From assembly GCA_016463765.1 (NCBI GenBank), contig JAEMQS010000019.1, positions 1-64,000 on the forward strand: 64,000 nucleotides of DNA, in the 5' to 3' direction. The notes under the pieces are model-generated. The model searched no databases and had not been told where the DNA came from. It was given only the letters and a program-made list of their open reading frames with translations. The translations under genes were made by a program, and so were the position numbers. This DNA is from Solirubrobacteraceae bacterium (lineage in GTDB: Bacteria; Actinomycetota; Thermoleophilia; Solirubrobacterales; Solirubrobacteraceae). Below, one piece after another: positions 25,241-37,500 of the stretch (positions are counted from its first letter, which is position 1; each line of letters opens with the position of its first letter).

Positions 25241-25816
25241 TCAGGCCCGGAGGACGGGCTGCGCGTCCTGCGCTAGACGGACGGCGAGCCCCCGGCGCGC
25301 GCGGTGCACGAGCTGCGCGGTCGCGTTGCGCGACAGGCCGAGGCCGTCGCCGATCTCGAGCAGCGGCCGTCCCTCGTACGCCGACTGGAAGAGCGCCTCG
25401 CGCTGACGCCGGGGCAGCTCGCGCATGGCGGTGCGGACGGCCCGGGCGAGCTCCTGGCGCTCGACCTGCTCGGCGCAGGCCGGGGCGGCGTCGACGGGCT
25501 CGGCGATGCCGTCGAGCGGCACCGAGCGGCGGCGGGTGCGCAGGCGCTCCAGCGCGGCCCGGTGGCCGGCCATGCGCAGGTAGCCGCCCAGGTTGAGCGT
25601 CTCGAGCTCCAGGCGGGGCAGGCGGGCGAAGACAGCGAGCATCGCGTCCTGCGCGGCATCGGCCGCGTCGTCCGAGCAGCCGGTGACGCGCTCGCAGACC
25701 CGCAGCAGGGCGGGCCAGTGCCGGCGGTACAGCGCGCTCGTGGCTGCTGGATCACCAGCGGCTGCGGCGCGCAGCAGGCGAAGCTCGGCGGGGGTCGGGG
25801 CGGTGGTGGTGGTCAT
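25241..25816 (-). CDS. ECF-like sigma-70 family factor (copy 2)
   Basis: 191 residues. Region 2 (LLRAAAAGDPAATSALYRRHWPAL... DDAADAAQDAMLAVFARLPRLELETLNLGGYLRMAGHRAALERL) and region 4 (AMRELPRRQREALFQSAYEGRPLLEIGDGLGLSRNATAQLVHRARRGL). Clearly a duplicate of the downstream sigma gene, including the conserved LETLNxxxYL segment. ATG at 25816. It diverges from a large LuxR-family regulator 133 bp away, so the three genes may form a control circuit. Confidence 0.9.
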   Translation of the reverse strand: MTTTTAPTPAELRLLRAAAAGDPAATSALYRRHWPALLRVCERVTGCSDDAADAAQDAMLAVFARLPRLELETLNLGGYLRMAGHRAALERLRTRRRSVPLDGIAEPVDAAPACAEQVERQELARAVRTAMRELPRRQREALFQSAYEGRPLLEIGDGLGLSRNATAQLVHRARRGLAVRLAQDAQPVLRA

Positions 25817-25909
25817 GGCACCGATACTCCGCCGCCGAGGACACCCTGCCCACGGGGGCGCCCCGGGTTCTTCACCCTGGTCCTGACCCTGGGGTCGGGG
25901 CAGGGCCCC

Positions 25910-25938
25910 TTCAGCCCACCGCGTTTTCCCCATAGGGT
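25910..25938 (+). promoter_or_regulatory. Putative promoter of the LAL regulator gene
   Basis: TTCAGC (25910-25915), 17-nt spacer, TAGGGT (25933-25938), then 11 nt to the ATG at 25950. No Shine-Dalgarno sequence is seen. Confidence 0.45.
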
Positions 25939-25949
25939 GCGCGCCACGG

Positions 25950-28799
25950 ATGAGCGACCCCGGAACGCAGAGTGTCGCCTCACTGCTGGAGCGTGAGGAC
26001 CAGGAGCGGGCGATGGAGGCGGTGCTCGCCGACGCCGCGACGGGGACCGGGGCGACCGTCGTGGTGCTGGGCGAGGCAGGGGTCGGCAAGACCGCCCTCG
26101 TGGCCCGGCTGGTGGAGCAGGCCCCATCCGCGTTCACGGTCCTGCGTGCGCGGGGCGACGAGCTCGAGCAGGACTACCCGTACGGCGTGGTCCGCCAGCT
26201 GCTCGAACCGGCGCTGCGGGCGCTGACGGACCCCGAGGCCGCCTGGTCGGGGGCGGCGAGCCTGGCCCGCCCGGTCTTCGGGCTGGATCCGCCCGCGCCC
26301 ACGGCCGCGCCCGCGTCCGCCCCCGACGACGGCGCGTTCGCCAGACAGCAGGGTCTCTACTGGCTGTGCGTCAACCTCGCCGAGGCGCTGGGCCCACTCC
26401 TCCTGGTCGTCGACGACGCGCACCGCGCGGACGACCTGTCACTGCGGTTCCTGCGGTTCCTGGGCCACCGGCTCGACGGCGTGGCGGTCGTCCAACTGCT
26501 GGCGACCCGGCCGGCGCAGGAGATCGACGGGCGCCCCGCGCTGGCGGACATGATCGATGACCCGACGTGCCGCCAGCTGCGCGTCGAACGGCTGTCCGAG
26601 GCGGCGACCGTCGAGTACGTCCGCCGGACCTGGGGCGACGCAGGAGCGCGGCTGGGCCCGGCCTGCCACGACCTGACCGCCGGCAACCCCCTGCTGCTGC
26701 GCGCGCTGCTCGCCGAAGCGCAGCGCGCCGGCCTCCAGCCCGCGGTCGCGCGGCCCGAGGAGCTGCGCGTGCTCGGTGCCCGGTCGATCGGGCACCGCGT
26801 GCGCCGCGCGCTGGAGTCGGCGCCGCCCGCCGCGATGGCGATCGCACAGGCCGTGGCGGTCCTCGGCGACGACGTCGATCCCAGCGAAGCCGTGGCGTTC
26901 GCCGAGGTCGACCCGGCCGACGCGGCGCCGGGCACCGACGCGCTGCTGCGCCTCGGCTACCTCGACGACACCACGCGCGGCCTGCGCTTCGTCCACCCCC
27001 TCGTGCGCGCGTCGGTCTACCGGCTCCTGCCGCCCGTCGAGCGGCAGGAGGCCCATCTGCGCGCAGCCGCGCTGCTCCGAGCGCGGGGGGCCGGCAGTGC
27101 GGAGCTCGCCGCGCACCTCGCCGCCGCACCGCCCGCGGGCGAGGCCTGGGCCACGGAGGCGCTCGCCGAGGCGGCCGAGCAGGCGTTCGGGCTCGGCGCT
27201 CCGGAGACGGCCGTGCGCTACTTGCGCCGGGCGCTGCAGGAGCCCGTGGCGCCGACGGCACGCGGTGAGCTCGTGGCGCTGCTCGCACGAGCCGAGGCCT
27301 CGGCGGGCGAGCCGGACGCACTGGAGCGCTTCACCGAGGCCATCGAGCTCGCGCCCGACCTCGCGGCACGCACCGCGGTCTCGCTGGAGTACGCGGGCGC
27401 CCTGTCGATGGCCGGCCACACGTCGAACGGGTTCGCCGTCCTCCTCGAGGTCGTCGCCGACCAGCCCGGCGCGCCGTCGGCGGCGTTGCGGTCGGCGCTG
27501 CACGCCGCGGCGCTGTTCGCCGCGTCGCCGGACGCGCTGGCCTTCCGCGACGCGGAGGCGCAGCGGATCGATCCGGCCGCCCCGCCGCCCGAAGACCCGA
27601 CGTGGCCGCTGCTCGCCGCGATGCACGCCATCGAGCTGGCGCTGCGGGGGCGCCCGGCGGCGGACGTCGAGGCCGTCATCGTGCCCGCGGCGGCGAGCCT
27701 GTGCGAGCTGCTGGACCTGTCCACCGGGCCGCAGTGGGGGTACGGCATGTGGGCGCTCATGCTGTGCGACCGGCTGAGCATGGCCCGGCGGGAGACCGAT
27801 CGGGCCGTCACCCGCGGTCGGCGCACCGGATCCGTCTCCGTGCTGGGCCTGGCGCTGTGCCTGCGCTCGGCCGTCCGCCTGCGCCAGGGCGACCTGGCCG
27901 GCGCCGAGGCCGACGCCCTGGAGTCACTCGCCCTGGCGGAGTACCCGAGCTGGCGGTTCGGCGCCGCTGCGTCGACTCAGTTCCTCGTGCAGATCCTGCT
28001 CGAGCAGGGACGCACCGACGAGGCCGCCGACGCCATGGCGGCGGTGACGGATGCCGACCGCGACCGGGACGCGCTGGGGGTGGACATCACCGTCGAGTAC
28101 GCCCAGGCGCTCGTCCGCCTGCGGACCCGCGACGCCGTCGGCGCCCTCGCGCAGGCCGAGCGGCTCGGGCACCGCATGGCCGAGCACCGCCTCGACGGCG
28201 GCGGGTTCACGCCGTGGCGCGAGGTCGCGGCGCGCGCGGCGTTCGCGACGCAGGACGAGGCCCGCGCGCACAAGCTGGCTCGCGCCCACCTGGACCTCAT
28301 GCGTGCGGCCGGCGGCCAGGCCGGTGTGGCCGCCGCGCTCCTCTGCGCCGCCGAGGTCGGCGCCGTCGACCCGGCGTCCGCGGCCGACGAGGCCGCCGCG
28401 CTGGGCGCCACCGCCGACGCGCCGCCGTTGCGCGCCCGCGCCCTGCTGGTCGCCGGACGGACGCGCCGGATCGCCGGCGACCGCACCGCGGCGCGCGACC
28501 TCCTGCACGAGGCGGCCGATATCGCCGGGGCCTGCGGCGCCCTCGCCACCGCGGACGCCGCGCTCGAGGAGCTGGCGGCCGCGGGAGGCCGGCCGAGGCG
28601 CCGCGACGAGGGCGGCGCGGTGCTGCTCACGGCGGCAGAGACGCGCGTCGCGCGCCTGGCCGCCGACGGCGCCAGCAACCGCGAGATCGCGCAGGAGCTC
28701 TTCGTCACCCAGAAGACCGTCGAGATGCACCTGTCCAGCGCGTATCGCAAGCTCGACATCCGCAGCCGCACGCAGCTCGCCGCGCGCCTTGGCGCGTAG
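25950..28799 (+). CDS. LAL-type LuxR-family ATPase regulator
   Basis: 949 residues. N-terminal AAA/STAND ATPase: Walker A in VVVLGEAGVGKTALV (residues ~38-52) and Walker B in LLLVVDDAHRADD (~150). A long TPR-like helical middle (~380-870) follows, then a C-terminal LuxR helix-turn-helix (LTAAETRVARLAADGASNREIAQELFVTQKTVEMHL). LAL regulators respond to a small molecule and activate transcription. The inducer and targets are unknown; the divergent sigma-factor pair is a candidate target. Confidence 0.92.
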   Translation: MSDPGTQSVASLLEREDQERAMEAVLADAATGTGATVVVLGEAGVGKTALVARLVEQAPSAFTVLRARGDELEQDYPYGVVRQLLEPALRALTDPEAAWSGAASLARPVFGLDPPAPTAAPASAPDDGAFARQQGLYWLCVNLAEALGPLLLVVDDAHRADDLSLRFLRFLGHRLDGVAVVQLLATRPAQEIDGRPALADMIDDPTCRQLRVERLSEAATVEYVRRTWGDAGARLGPACHDLTAGNPLLLRALLAEAQRAGLQPAVARPEELRVLGARSIGHRVRRALESAPPAAMAIAQAVAVLGDDVDPSEAVAFAEVDPADAAPGTDALLRLGYLDDTTRGLRFVHPLVRASVYRLLPPVERQEAHLRAAALLRARGAGSAELAAHLAAAPPAGEAWATEALAEAAEQAFGLGAPETAVRYLRRALQEPVAPTARGELVALLARAEASAGEPDALERFTEAIELAPDLAARTAVSLEYAGALSMAGHTSNGFAVLLEVVADQPGAPSAALRSALHAAALFAASPDALAFRDAEAQRIDPAAPPPEDPTWPLLAAMHAIELALRGRPAADVEAVIVPAAASLCELLDLSTGPQWGYGMWALMLCDRLSMARRETDRAVTRGRRTGSVSVLGLALCLRSAVRLRQGDLAGAEADALESLALAEYPSWRFGAAASTQFLVQILLEQGRTDEAADAMAAVTDADRDRDALGVDITVEYAQALVRLRTRDAVGALAQAERLGHRMAEHRLDGGGFTPWREVAARAAFATQDEARAHKLARAHLDLMRAAGGQAGVAAALLCAAEVGAVDPASAADEAAALGATADAPPLRARALLVAGRTRRIAGDRTAARDLLHEAADIAGACGALATADAALEELAAAGGRPRRRDEGGAVLLTAAETRVARLAADGASNREIAQELFVTQKTVEMHLSSAYRKLDIRSRTQLAARLGA

Positions 28800-28848
28800 C
28801 CGCTCGTGCCGAGCGTGATGGCGGGGGCGGCGCCGCCCTTCTCCCGGT

Positions 28849-29091
28849 GTGGAGCCTCCCGAGCTCGCCACCTGCCCTGCCTGCCTGCGCCCCTTCGTCG
28901 TCGTCGAGGCGCTCGGCGGCATGCCCGCCGACGACTGGTACGAGGCGCGGTTCTGCTGCCGCAACTGCGGATGGGCGTCGCACAGCGTCTGCCCGGCGGA
29001 GGTGATCGACGGGCTGACCTCGCACTACGAGCAGACGCTCGAGGTCATGCGCCAGGACGCCGCGGGCGGCCTGTCGCCACCGTCCGCGTAG
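28849..29091 (+). CDS. Small zinc-ribbon-like protein
   Basis: 80 residues. Two Cys pairs, CPAC (residues ~9-12) and CCRNC (~36-40), plus a later Cys, with GWASHSVCP between. This suggests a zinc-binding ribbon. The GTG at 28849 lies 49 bp after the LAL regulator. No ribosome site is evident, so the start is uncertain. Family not recognised. It might be read from the LAL transcript. Confidence 0.55.
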   Translation: MEPPELATCPACLRPFVVVEALGGMPADDWYEARFCCRNCGWASHSVCPAEVIDGLTSHYEQTLEVMRQDAAGGLSPPSA

Positions 29092-29106
29092 CACCGGACC
29101 GGGTCG

Positions 29107-29430
29107 TCAACCGACGTCGCCGTCGCACACGATGACCGAGGCGGCAGGCCGGCGCTCCCGGCGAGCCGCGCGCAGGACCAGATAGGCCACAGGCCCACCG
29201 AGCGGGGTGAAGACGAGTGACGCCGCGACGACCACCGGCCACGACATGCGGTCGCGCCACGCCAGCGCCCCGAAGACGACGGTGGGGACCACGTACAGCG
29301 CGAGCGTCCACGGCAGGACCACCATGATCGGGTCATCCGGGGAACTCTGCGTGAGGATCACCAGCATCAGCGCCATCGTCGCGAGCGCGCTGACGATGAC
29401 GATGTCCCACGGATAGCGGCGGTCCGGCAC
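29107..29430 (-). CDS. Three-helix membrane protein
   Basis: 107 residues with three hydrophobic segments (IVIVSALATMALMLVIL; VVLPWTLALYVVPTVVFGAL; VVVAASLVFTPLGGPVAYLVL) and a short basic tail. GTG at 29430 preferred (TTG at 29436 possible) because TAGGGT (29438-29443, minus strand) ends 7 nt before it. The segment FTPLGGPVAYLVLRA recalls the phospholipase D nuclease N-terminal (PLDc_N-like) membrane module. Function unknown. Confidence 0.65.
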   Translation of the reverse strand: MPDRRYPWDIVIVSALATMALMLVILTQSSPDDPIMVVLPWTLALYVVPTVVFGALAWRDRMSWPVVVAASLVFTPLGGPVAYLVLRAARRERRPAASVIVCDGDVG

Positions 29431-29472
29431 GCCCAAGACCCTACGTGCCGGACGTCATGCCTACCACTCGAT

Positions 29473-32013
<2,541 letters not shown>

Positions 32014-32016
32014 ATG

Positions 32017-32051
32017 AATCTCAGTGTAGCTGACTGAGATTTTCTTCTCAA
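32017..32051 (-). promoter_or_regulatory. clpB promoter with HAIR-like inverted repeat
   Basis: Minus strand: TTGAGA (32046-32051), 17-nt spacer, TACACT (32023-32028), then 9 nt to the ATG. Over the -10 lies AATCTCAGT-N7-ACTGAGATT (32017-32041), perfect 9-bp arms with the 7-nt spacing of the HspR HAIR element (CTTGAGT-N7-ACTCAAG) but a diverged arm sequence. A repressor here would block polymerase directly. Confidence 0.75.
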
Positions 32052-32115
32052 CGGGTTCCGGCCACCTACTTGCCGCGCTTGCGGAACGACGCGTCATTCT
32101 GATACTGCTGGGACC

Positions 32116-34395
32116 ATGCGCCGCCACGCCCTCTGCACCTTGCTCGCTGCAGCCATCGCCGTCACCGCCGCAGATCAGGCGGCCGCCGCGGCGTTCACGC
32201 CGTCGATGACGGTCGACGGCCCCCTCGAGTCCACCTACACCCACTTCGGTGATCGTGTCGCAGGCGTCGGGGACATCAACGGCGACGGCTTCGACGACGT
32301 CGCCGTCCTGAACGACAACGGCAACGTCGACAACGTGACCATCATCCTCGGCCGGCGCACGCCTCCCGCCACCGGCGAGGGCGTCCCGCTGTTCGTCCCG
32401 AGGACCGAGCCCGCCGGCTTCCTCGAAGGCTTCGTCGATGTCGCCGCGGCGGGCGACGTCGACCGCGACGGCTTTGACGACATCCTGGTGTCGGGGACAC
32501 CCAGCGTGATCGTCTACGGCGCGCAGGACCTCGCCCCGGCCCCGCGGACGACCGGGCCCCGCGTCACGACCATCGCGACCGGGACCGGGTTCGGCCTGCC
32601 CGCCGGTGCCGGCCTGGGGGACTTCGACGGCGACGGCTTCGACGACGTGGTCCTGCGCCGTGCGCGCAGCAGCTCGCGGCTCCTCGAGGCGGGCAGCGTC
32701 ATCCTGCGCGGAGGACCACGCGTCGGCGCACTCGACGCCTGGTCGCCGTCGAGCCGGCTCATCACCCTGACCGGGGCGAAGACCTGCCCGGCGCTCTACT
32801 ACCTGGGGATCGGGCGCTGCACGGTCAACGAGGACCAGGCGCTGCCCGTGGGTGACGTCAACGGCGACGGCCGCGACGACCTCAGCATCGCCGGGCGCAC
32901 GCGCTACATCCTCTTCGGCCGCGCCGGAGCCACCGCGATCTCGACGGCGACGGTCAGTTCGCCCGCGATCTCCTTCACGGGCGGCAGCGACTACGACTTC
33001 GTCGGCGCCCGGATCGGCGACACCACTGGCGACGGCATCGATGACATCGGCCTGCGGCGCATGCGCGGGTACGCCCGGATGATCATCGTGCCCGGGCGCC
33101 GGACGGCGGCCACGATCGACCCGGGCACGGCCCCGGCGCAGGTGCTCGACGACACGGGCACCGCCGGGTTCCCCTGGGCGGGCGACGCCCAGCCCGCCGG
33201 CGACATCGACGGCGACGGGCGCGGAGACGTCGCCGTGCTGCGCGGCGACGTCCCCAACACGCAGATCCCCGGAGAGAGCACCGCCGACATCCGCCTGCTC
33301 GCCGGCGCGGCACCGCCCGCCGCCGCCACAGCCGGATTGCTGCCCACGATCACCGGCCTCCCCGGCCTCGGCCTCATCACCCTCGGCTCGGCCGGCGACT
33401 TCAACGGCGACGGGCGCGCGGACCTGGTGGCCGTCTCCAACCGGCGCACCGGATTCGGCAACGTCCAGGCGACCGCGCACATCGTGCTCGCGTCCGGCGA
33501 GGCGCCTGCGCCGGCCAGCCAGATCACGGCGACCAAGACGTCGGAGACCAACACGGAGGTCACGGTGCGCGTGACCAACGACGGCCCGGGCGCCGGCCAG
33601 GTCACGTCGCTGACGCTCCCGGGCGCGGGCTGGGTGAAGACCGCGGGGCCGAACGCGCCCTTCGCCCTCGCCCCGGGCGCGAGCACCACCCTGACCCTCC
33701 GGCGGGGCACCGCCAGCGGCGACCTCGTGCTCACGCGCGACGCGGGCGCACCGCTGCGCATCGCGCTGGCCGCAGTCCCCACGATCCCGTCGCCGGAGGC
33801 CGACCCGTACCCGGCCGAGTTCCCGCGGTGGATCTCCACGGGTGACGCCGCGCTCCTGGCACGCCCCGGAGAGCTGACTCCCGCAAACCCGGCGCGGCGC
33901 GGCGCCGTCCTCTACCCCAGGCCGGTGGACGCGCGCGAGCTCACGGTCGAGTTCGACGCCACGATGCTCGACGGCACCGGCGCCGAGGGCCTGACCATCG
34001 GGTTCGCCGACATCGATCGCGGCGTGATGCTCAACGCGCTCGGCACCGGCGGCGCGGGCCTCGGATTCGCCGGCCTCCCGGGCACGGCGATCGCGCTCGA
34101 CACGTGGAGGGGCCGCAACGACCCGTCCGCGAACTTCATCGGGCTGACGAACGGGGCCAACAAGAACGGCCTGACGTGGGCCACGACCGCCGACCCGGGC
34201 GTGACGCTGCGCGGCCGCACGACCCGCGTGAAGGTCGTCAGCAGCGGCGGCACCGTCGTGGTGTCGATCGACGGCGCGGAGCGTCTGCGCCATCCCGTCG
34301 TCCTGCCGTCCCGCACCCGGCTCATGTTCACCGCCGCGACCGGCGGCGCCTACCAGCGCCATGCCGTGGCGAACGTCGTCGTCACCGCGGGCTGA
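32116..34395 (+). CDS. Secreted FG-GAP protein with C-terminal L-type lectin-like domain
   Basis: 759 residues. Signal peptide (~1-25). Seven FG-GAP/VCBS calcium motifs of the form GDxxGDGxxD (residues ~50-440), which should form an integrin-alpha-like beta-propeller. An ~85-residue beta module (33520-33780) contains LPGAGW and [11 protein letters not shown]. The last ~190 residues are a concanavalin A/L-type lectin-like domain ([38 protein letters not shown]). The last two modules recur in the two oxidases downstream, so the three genes share parts. GATACT ends 9 nt before the ATG. Probable surface or extracellular adhesin; ligand unknown. Confidence 0.85.
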   Translation: MRRHALCTLLAAAIAVTAADQAAAAAFTPSMTVDGPLESTYTHFGDRVAGVGDINGDGFDDVAVLNDNGNVDNVTIILGRRTPPATGEGVPLFVPRTEPAGFLEGFVDVAAAGDVDRDGFDDILVSGTPSVIVYGAQDLAPAPRTTGPRVTTIATGTGFGLPAGAGLGDFDGDGFDDVVLRRARSSSRLLEAGSVILRGGPRVGALDAWSPSSRLITLTGAKTCPALYYLGIGRCTVNEDQALPVGDVNGDGRDDLSIAGRTRYILFGRAGATAISTATVSSPAISFTGGSDYDFVGARIGDTTGDGIDDIGLRRMRGYARMIIVPGRRTAATIDPGTAPAQVLDDTGTAGFPWAGDAQPAGDIDGDGRGDVAVLRGDVPNTQIPGESTADIRLLAGAAPPAAATAGLLPTITGLPGLGLITLGSAGDFNGDGRADLVAVSNRRTGFGNVQATAHIVLASGEAPAPASQITATKTSETNTEVTVRVTNDGPGAGQVTSLTLPGAGWVKTAGPNAPFALAPGASTTLTLRRGTASGDLVLTRDAGAPLRIALAAVPTIPSPEADPYPAEFPRWISTGDAALLARPGELTPANPARRGAVLYPRPVDARELTVEFDATMLDGTGAEGLTIGFADIDRGVMLNALGTGGAGLGFAGLPGTAIALDTWRGRNDPSANFIGLTNGANKNGLTWATTADPGVTLRGRTTRVKVVSSGGTVVVSIDGAERLRHPVVLPSRTRLMFTAATGGAYQRHAVANVVVTAG

Positions 34396-34411
34396 CCGCG
34401 GGTTCTGACCA

Positions 34412-34446
34412 GCCGCGCGGCGTGGACGGCGTGCACGTCGCGCGGC
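34412..34446. other. Inverted repeat after the FG-GAP gene
   Basis: Arms 34412-34424 and 34434-34446 (13 bp, one mismatch), 9-nt loop, no T-tract. Possibly the transcript end of the FG-GAP gene. Confidence 0.4.
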
Positions 34447-34539
34447 CCGGCGTCCAGCGAAGAACCGCCAGAATCCGGGCCGTTCTGGACAGCGTGTCGC
34501 AGCAGAATCGGATTCCTTCGCAAGACCAGCTTCTGGTGC

Positions 34540-34545
34540 TACGGT
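34540..34545 (+). promoter_or_regulatory. -10-like hexamer of the first oxidase gene
   Basis: TACGGT, ending 11 nt before the GTG at 34557. Confidence 0.4.
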
Positions 34546-34556
34546 CCCGGTTCTCC

Positions 34557-37500
34557 GTGCTTGCTCGACTTCTCTCGACCGTCACGGGCCTCCTCGCCGT
34601 CACCGCGGCCACCGCGACCGTCGCCACCGCGGCCGACCCCGCCCAGACCGGGCAGTGGAGTGCCCTGCAGCAGTACCCGGTGATCCCGATCTCCGCGGCC
34701 GTCATGCCCGACGGCAACATCGTCGCGTGGGACCAGGCCGACCCCGGGGTGCCGCACGGCCTGTCGCCCAACAGCGGTAAGGCGATGATCATCGACCCGG
34801 ACCGCGGGGTCATCGGCCGCAGCGCGAACCTCGCGCCGACCTCGGTCTTCTGCACGCTCATCACCACGCTTCCTGACGGCAAGGTCGCGCTCGTGGGCGG
34901 CGGCAACGAGTCGTACAACAGCGATCGCAACGTCCTCTACGACCCCGAGTCCAAGACGTTCGGCGCCTGGGGGAACATGTCACGCGGGCGCTGGTACCCG
35001 GGCGGTCAGATCGACAAGACGGGCAACATCGTGGCGATGGGAGGCCGCGGCGGCAGCGGCGCCGACGTCATCGACGCGGCCACGGGCGCCAACCGCCGGC
35101 TGACGGGCGTCAACTTCGACGCGACGTATTACCCGCACGTGCTGCGCATGCCCGACGGCCGGTACACGGTCGAGAGCATCTCGCAGACCAATGCGCCGAT
35201 CCGCTCGATCATGAACACCGCCGGCACGGGGACCATGACCCCCTTCGCCGACCGCACGCTCCTGCAGCCGCGCCTGCGCCTGACCAGCACCATGGTCGGG
35301 CCCTACACCTCGCTGATGATCGGTGGCGGCACGTTGAAGACCTCGTACACCCTCGACGTCTCGAGCGGGACGCCGGTGGCCAGGCCCTCGGGCACGATGA
35401 AGTACCCGCGGATCACCGCCACCGCGGTCACGCTGCCCGACGGCTCGGCGCTGACCATCGGGGGCAACGCCTCGAACAGCGAGACGACCGGCATCCCGGT
35501 CATGACGCCCGAGCTGTGGTCGCCCGCCACCGGGCAGTGGACGAGCATGGAGGACAGCCCGCGCCAGCGCCAGTACCACTCCGTCGCCGCGCTGCTGCCC
35601 GACGGCCGGGTGTGGTCCGCCGGCACCTCGGCGCGCGGCATCGACGAGTACAACGGCGCGTACTTCACCCCGCCGAGCCACTTCAAGAAGGACGGCTCCG
35701 GGCAGCTCGCCGACCGCCCGACGGTGCAGGACGCGCCGAAGTCCGTCGCGTGGGGGCAGACCTTCTCGGTGCGCTCACCCGAGGCCGCGTCGATCCGCAA
35801 GGCGGCCCTCATCCGCCTCGCCGCCAACACGCACCAGTACTCGTTCGACCAGACCTACGTGCCGCTCGACATCACGCGCGACGGGGACCGCATCTCGATG
35901 ACCGTCCCGGCCAACGGGAACACGATCCCCGCCGGCCAGTACATGCTGTTCTTGACCGACAGCGCCGGGGTGCCGTCGAAGGCGCCCGTCCTGCGGGTCG
36001 ATCCGACCAGCAACACCACGCCGAACGTGACCGTCACGCAGAGCTCGCAGCTGCGGTCGCTGAGCGCCCGCCTGGCGTTCGACGGGGACACGACGAACTG
36101 GAAGAACGGCGAGTTCAACGGCTCGCACACGCTGGTCGAGCAGACGCCGTGGTGGCAGGTCGACTTCGGCCGGTCGCGCTCGCTCGAGAACATCACGATC
36201 TACACGCGCACGGATCGCTTCCAGGCCCGCACGCGCAACGTCTGGGTCTTCGCCTCCGACCAGCCCTTCACGTCCACCTCGATCGCCGAGACCCAGGCTC
36301 AGCCTGGGGTGACGGCGATCCAGCTGCCGGGGATCCAGCCGCAGACCGTGACGGTGAACCTCAACCGCTCCGCGCGGTACGTCCGCATCCAGCTCCCGCA
36401 CCCCGAGCACCTGAACCTGCGCGAGGTGGTGCCGAAGTTCGACGCCGTCGCCGCACCGAACCTCGGCGTCGCGAAGGTCGGTCAGACCGACACCCAGGTC
36501 ACGGTCAAGGTCACGAACACCGGCAACGGACCGGGCACGATCCAGTCGGTCGGCCTGCCCGGCGCCGGGTGGAGCCAGACGGGCGGCCCTGGCGCGCCCT
36601 TCACCGTGGCCGCCGGCTCAGAGACGACGCTGACGCTGGCGCGAGGCACGGTCGACGGCGATCTCGTGCTGACCCCCGCCACCGGCGCGGCGCTTCGGCT
36701 TGCGCTCGACAAGGCCCCGCCACCCCCGGTCGCCGATCTGTCGGTCTCGCGGCTCTGGCAGTCCTCGACGCAGATCGGGGTGCGGATCGCGAACGCCGGT
36801 GACGGCGCCGGGACGATCCAGTCCGTCACGCTTCCGGGTGCGGGGTGGTCGCAGACGAGCGGCCCGAGCGCGCCGTTCGTCGTCGGGGCCGGAGGGGACA
36901 CCACGCTGACCCTTGCGCGGGGCACGGTCGACGGTGACCTCGTCCTGACGCCGAGCAGCGGTGCGGTGCTCCGGCTCGCGCTGGAGAAGGCACCGCCGGT
37001 TCCGGCGCCGAATCTCGCGCTGACCAAGGTCGGGCAGACGGACACCCAGGTGACGGTCAAGGTCGCGAACACCGGCGACGCCACCGGCACCATCGAGTCC
37101 ATCGCCCTCCCGGGTGCCGGCTGGGTGCGCGTCGGCGGCCCGGCCGCGCCGTTCGCCGTCGCCGCGGGCGGCGAGACCACGCTGACGCTCACCCGCGGCA
37201 CGGTCGACGGCGACCTGGTCCTCACTCCGAGCACCGGGTCCGCCCTGCGCCTGGCACTCGAGAAGGCGCCGCCGGCGCCGACCGCCAACCTCGCGTTGAC
37301 GAAGACCGCCGAGACCGACACCCAGGTGACGGTCAAGGTCGCCAACAGCGGGAACGCCGGCGGCACCATCCAGACCGTCACGGTTCCCGGTGCCGGGTGG
37401 GCGCAGACCAGCGGCCCGAGCGCGCCGTTCACCGTCGGCCCCGGCGCGGAGCAGACACTGGCCTTCACGCGCGGGACCGTCGACGGCGACCTCGTCCTGA

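Noticed and set aside
28829-28842. GC-rich palindrome gggcggcgccgccc between the LAL gene and the zinc-ribbon gene as a terminator
   Set aside because: It has no loop and no T-tract, and is expected by chance in DNA of this composition.
32014-34362. Very long minus-strand open frame extending clpB upstream to a 1629-codon frame
   Set aside because: It is antisense to the FG-GAP gene, which has clear calcium motifs and a signal peptide. ClpB has a normal start at 32013 with its own promoter.
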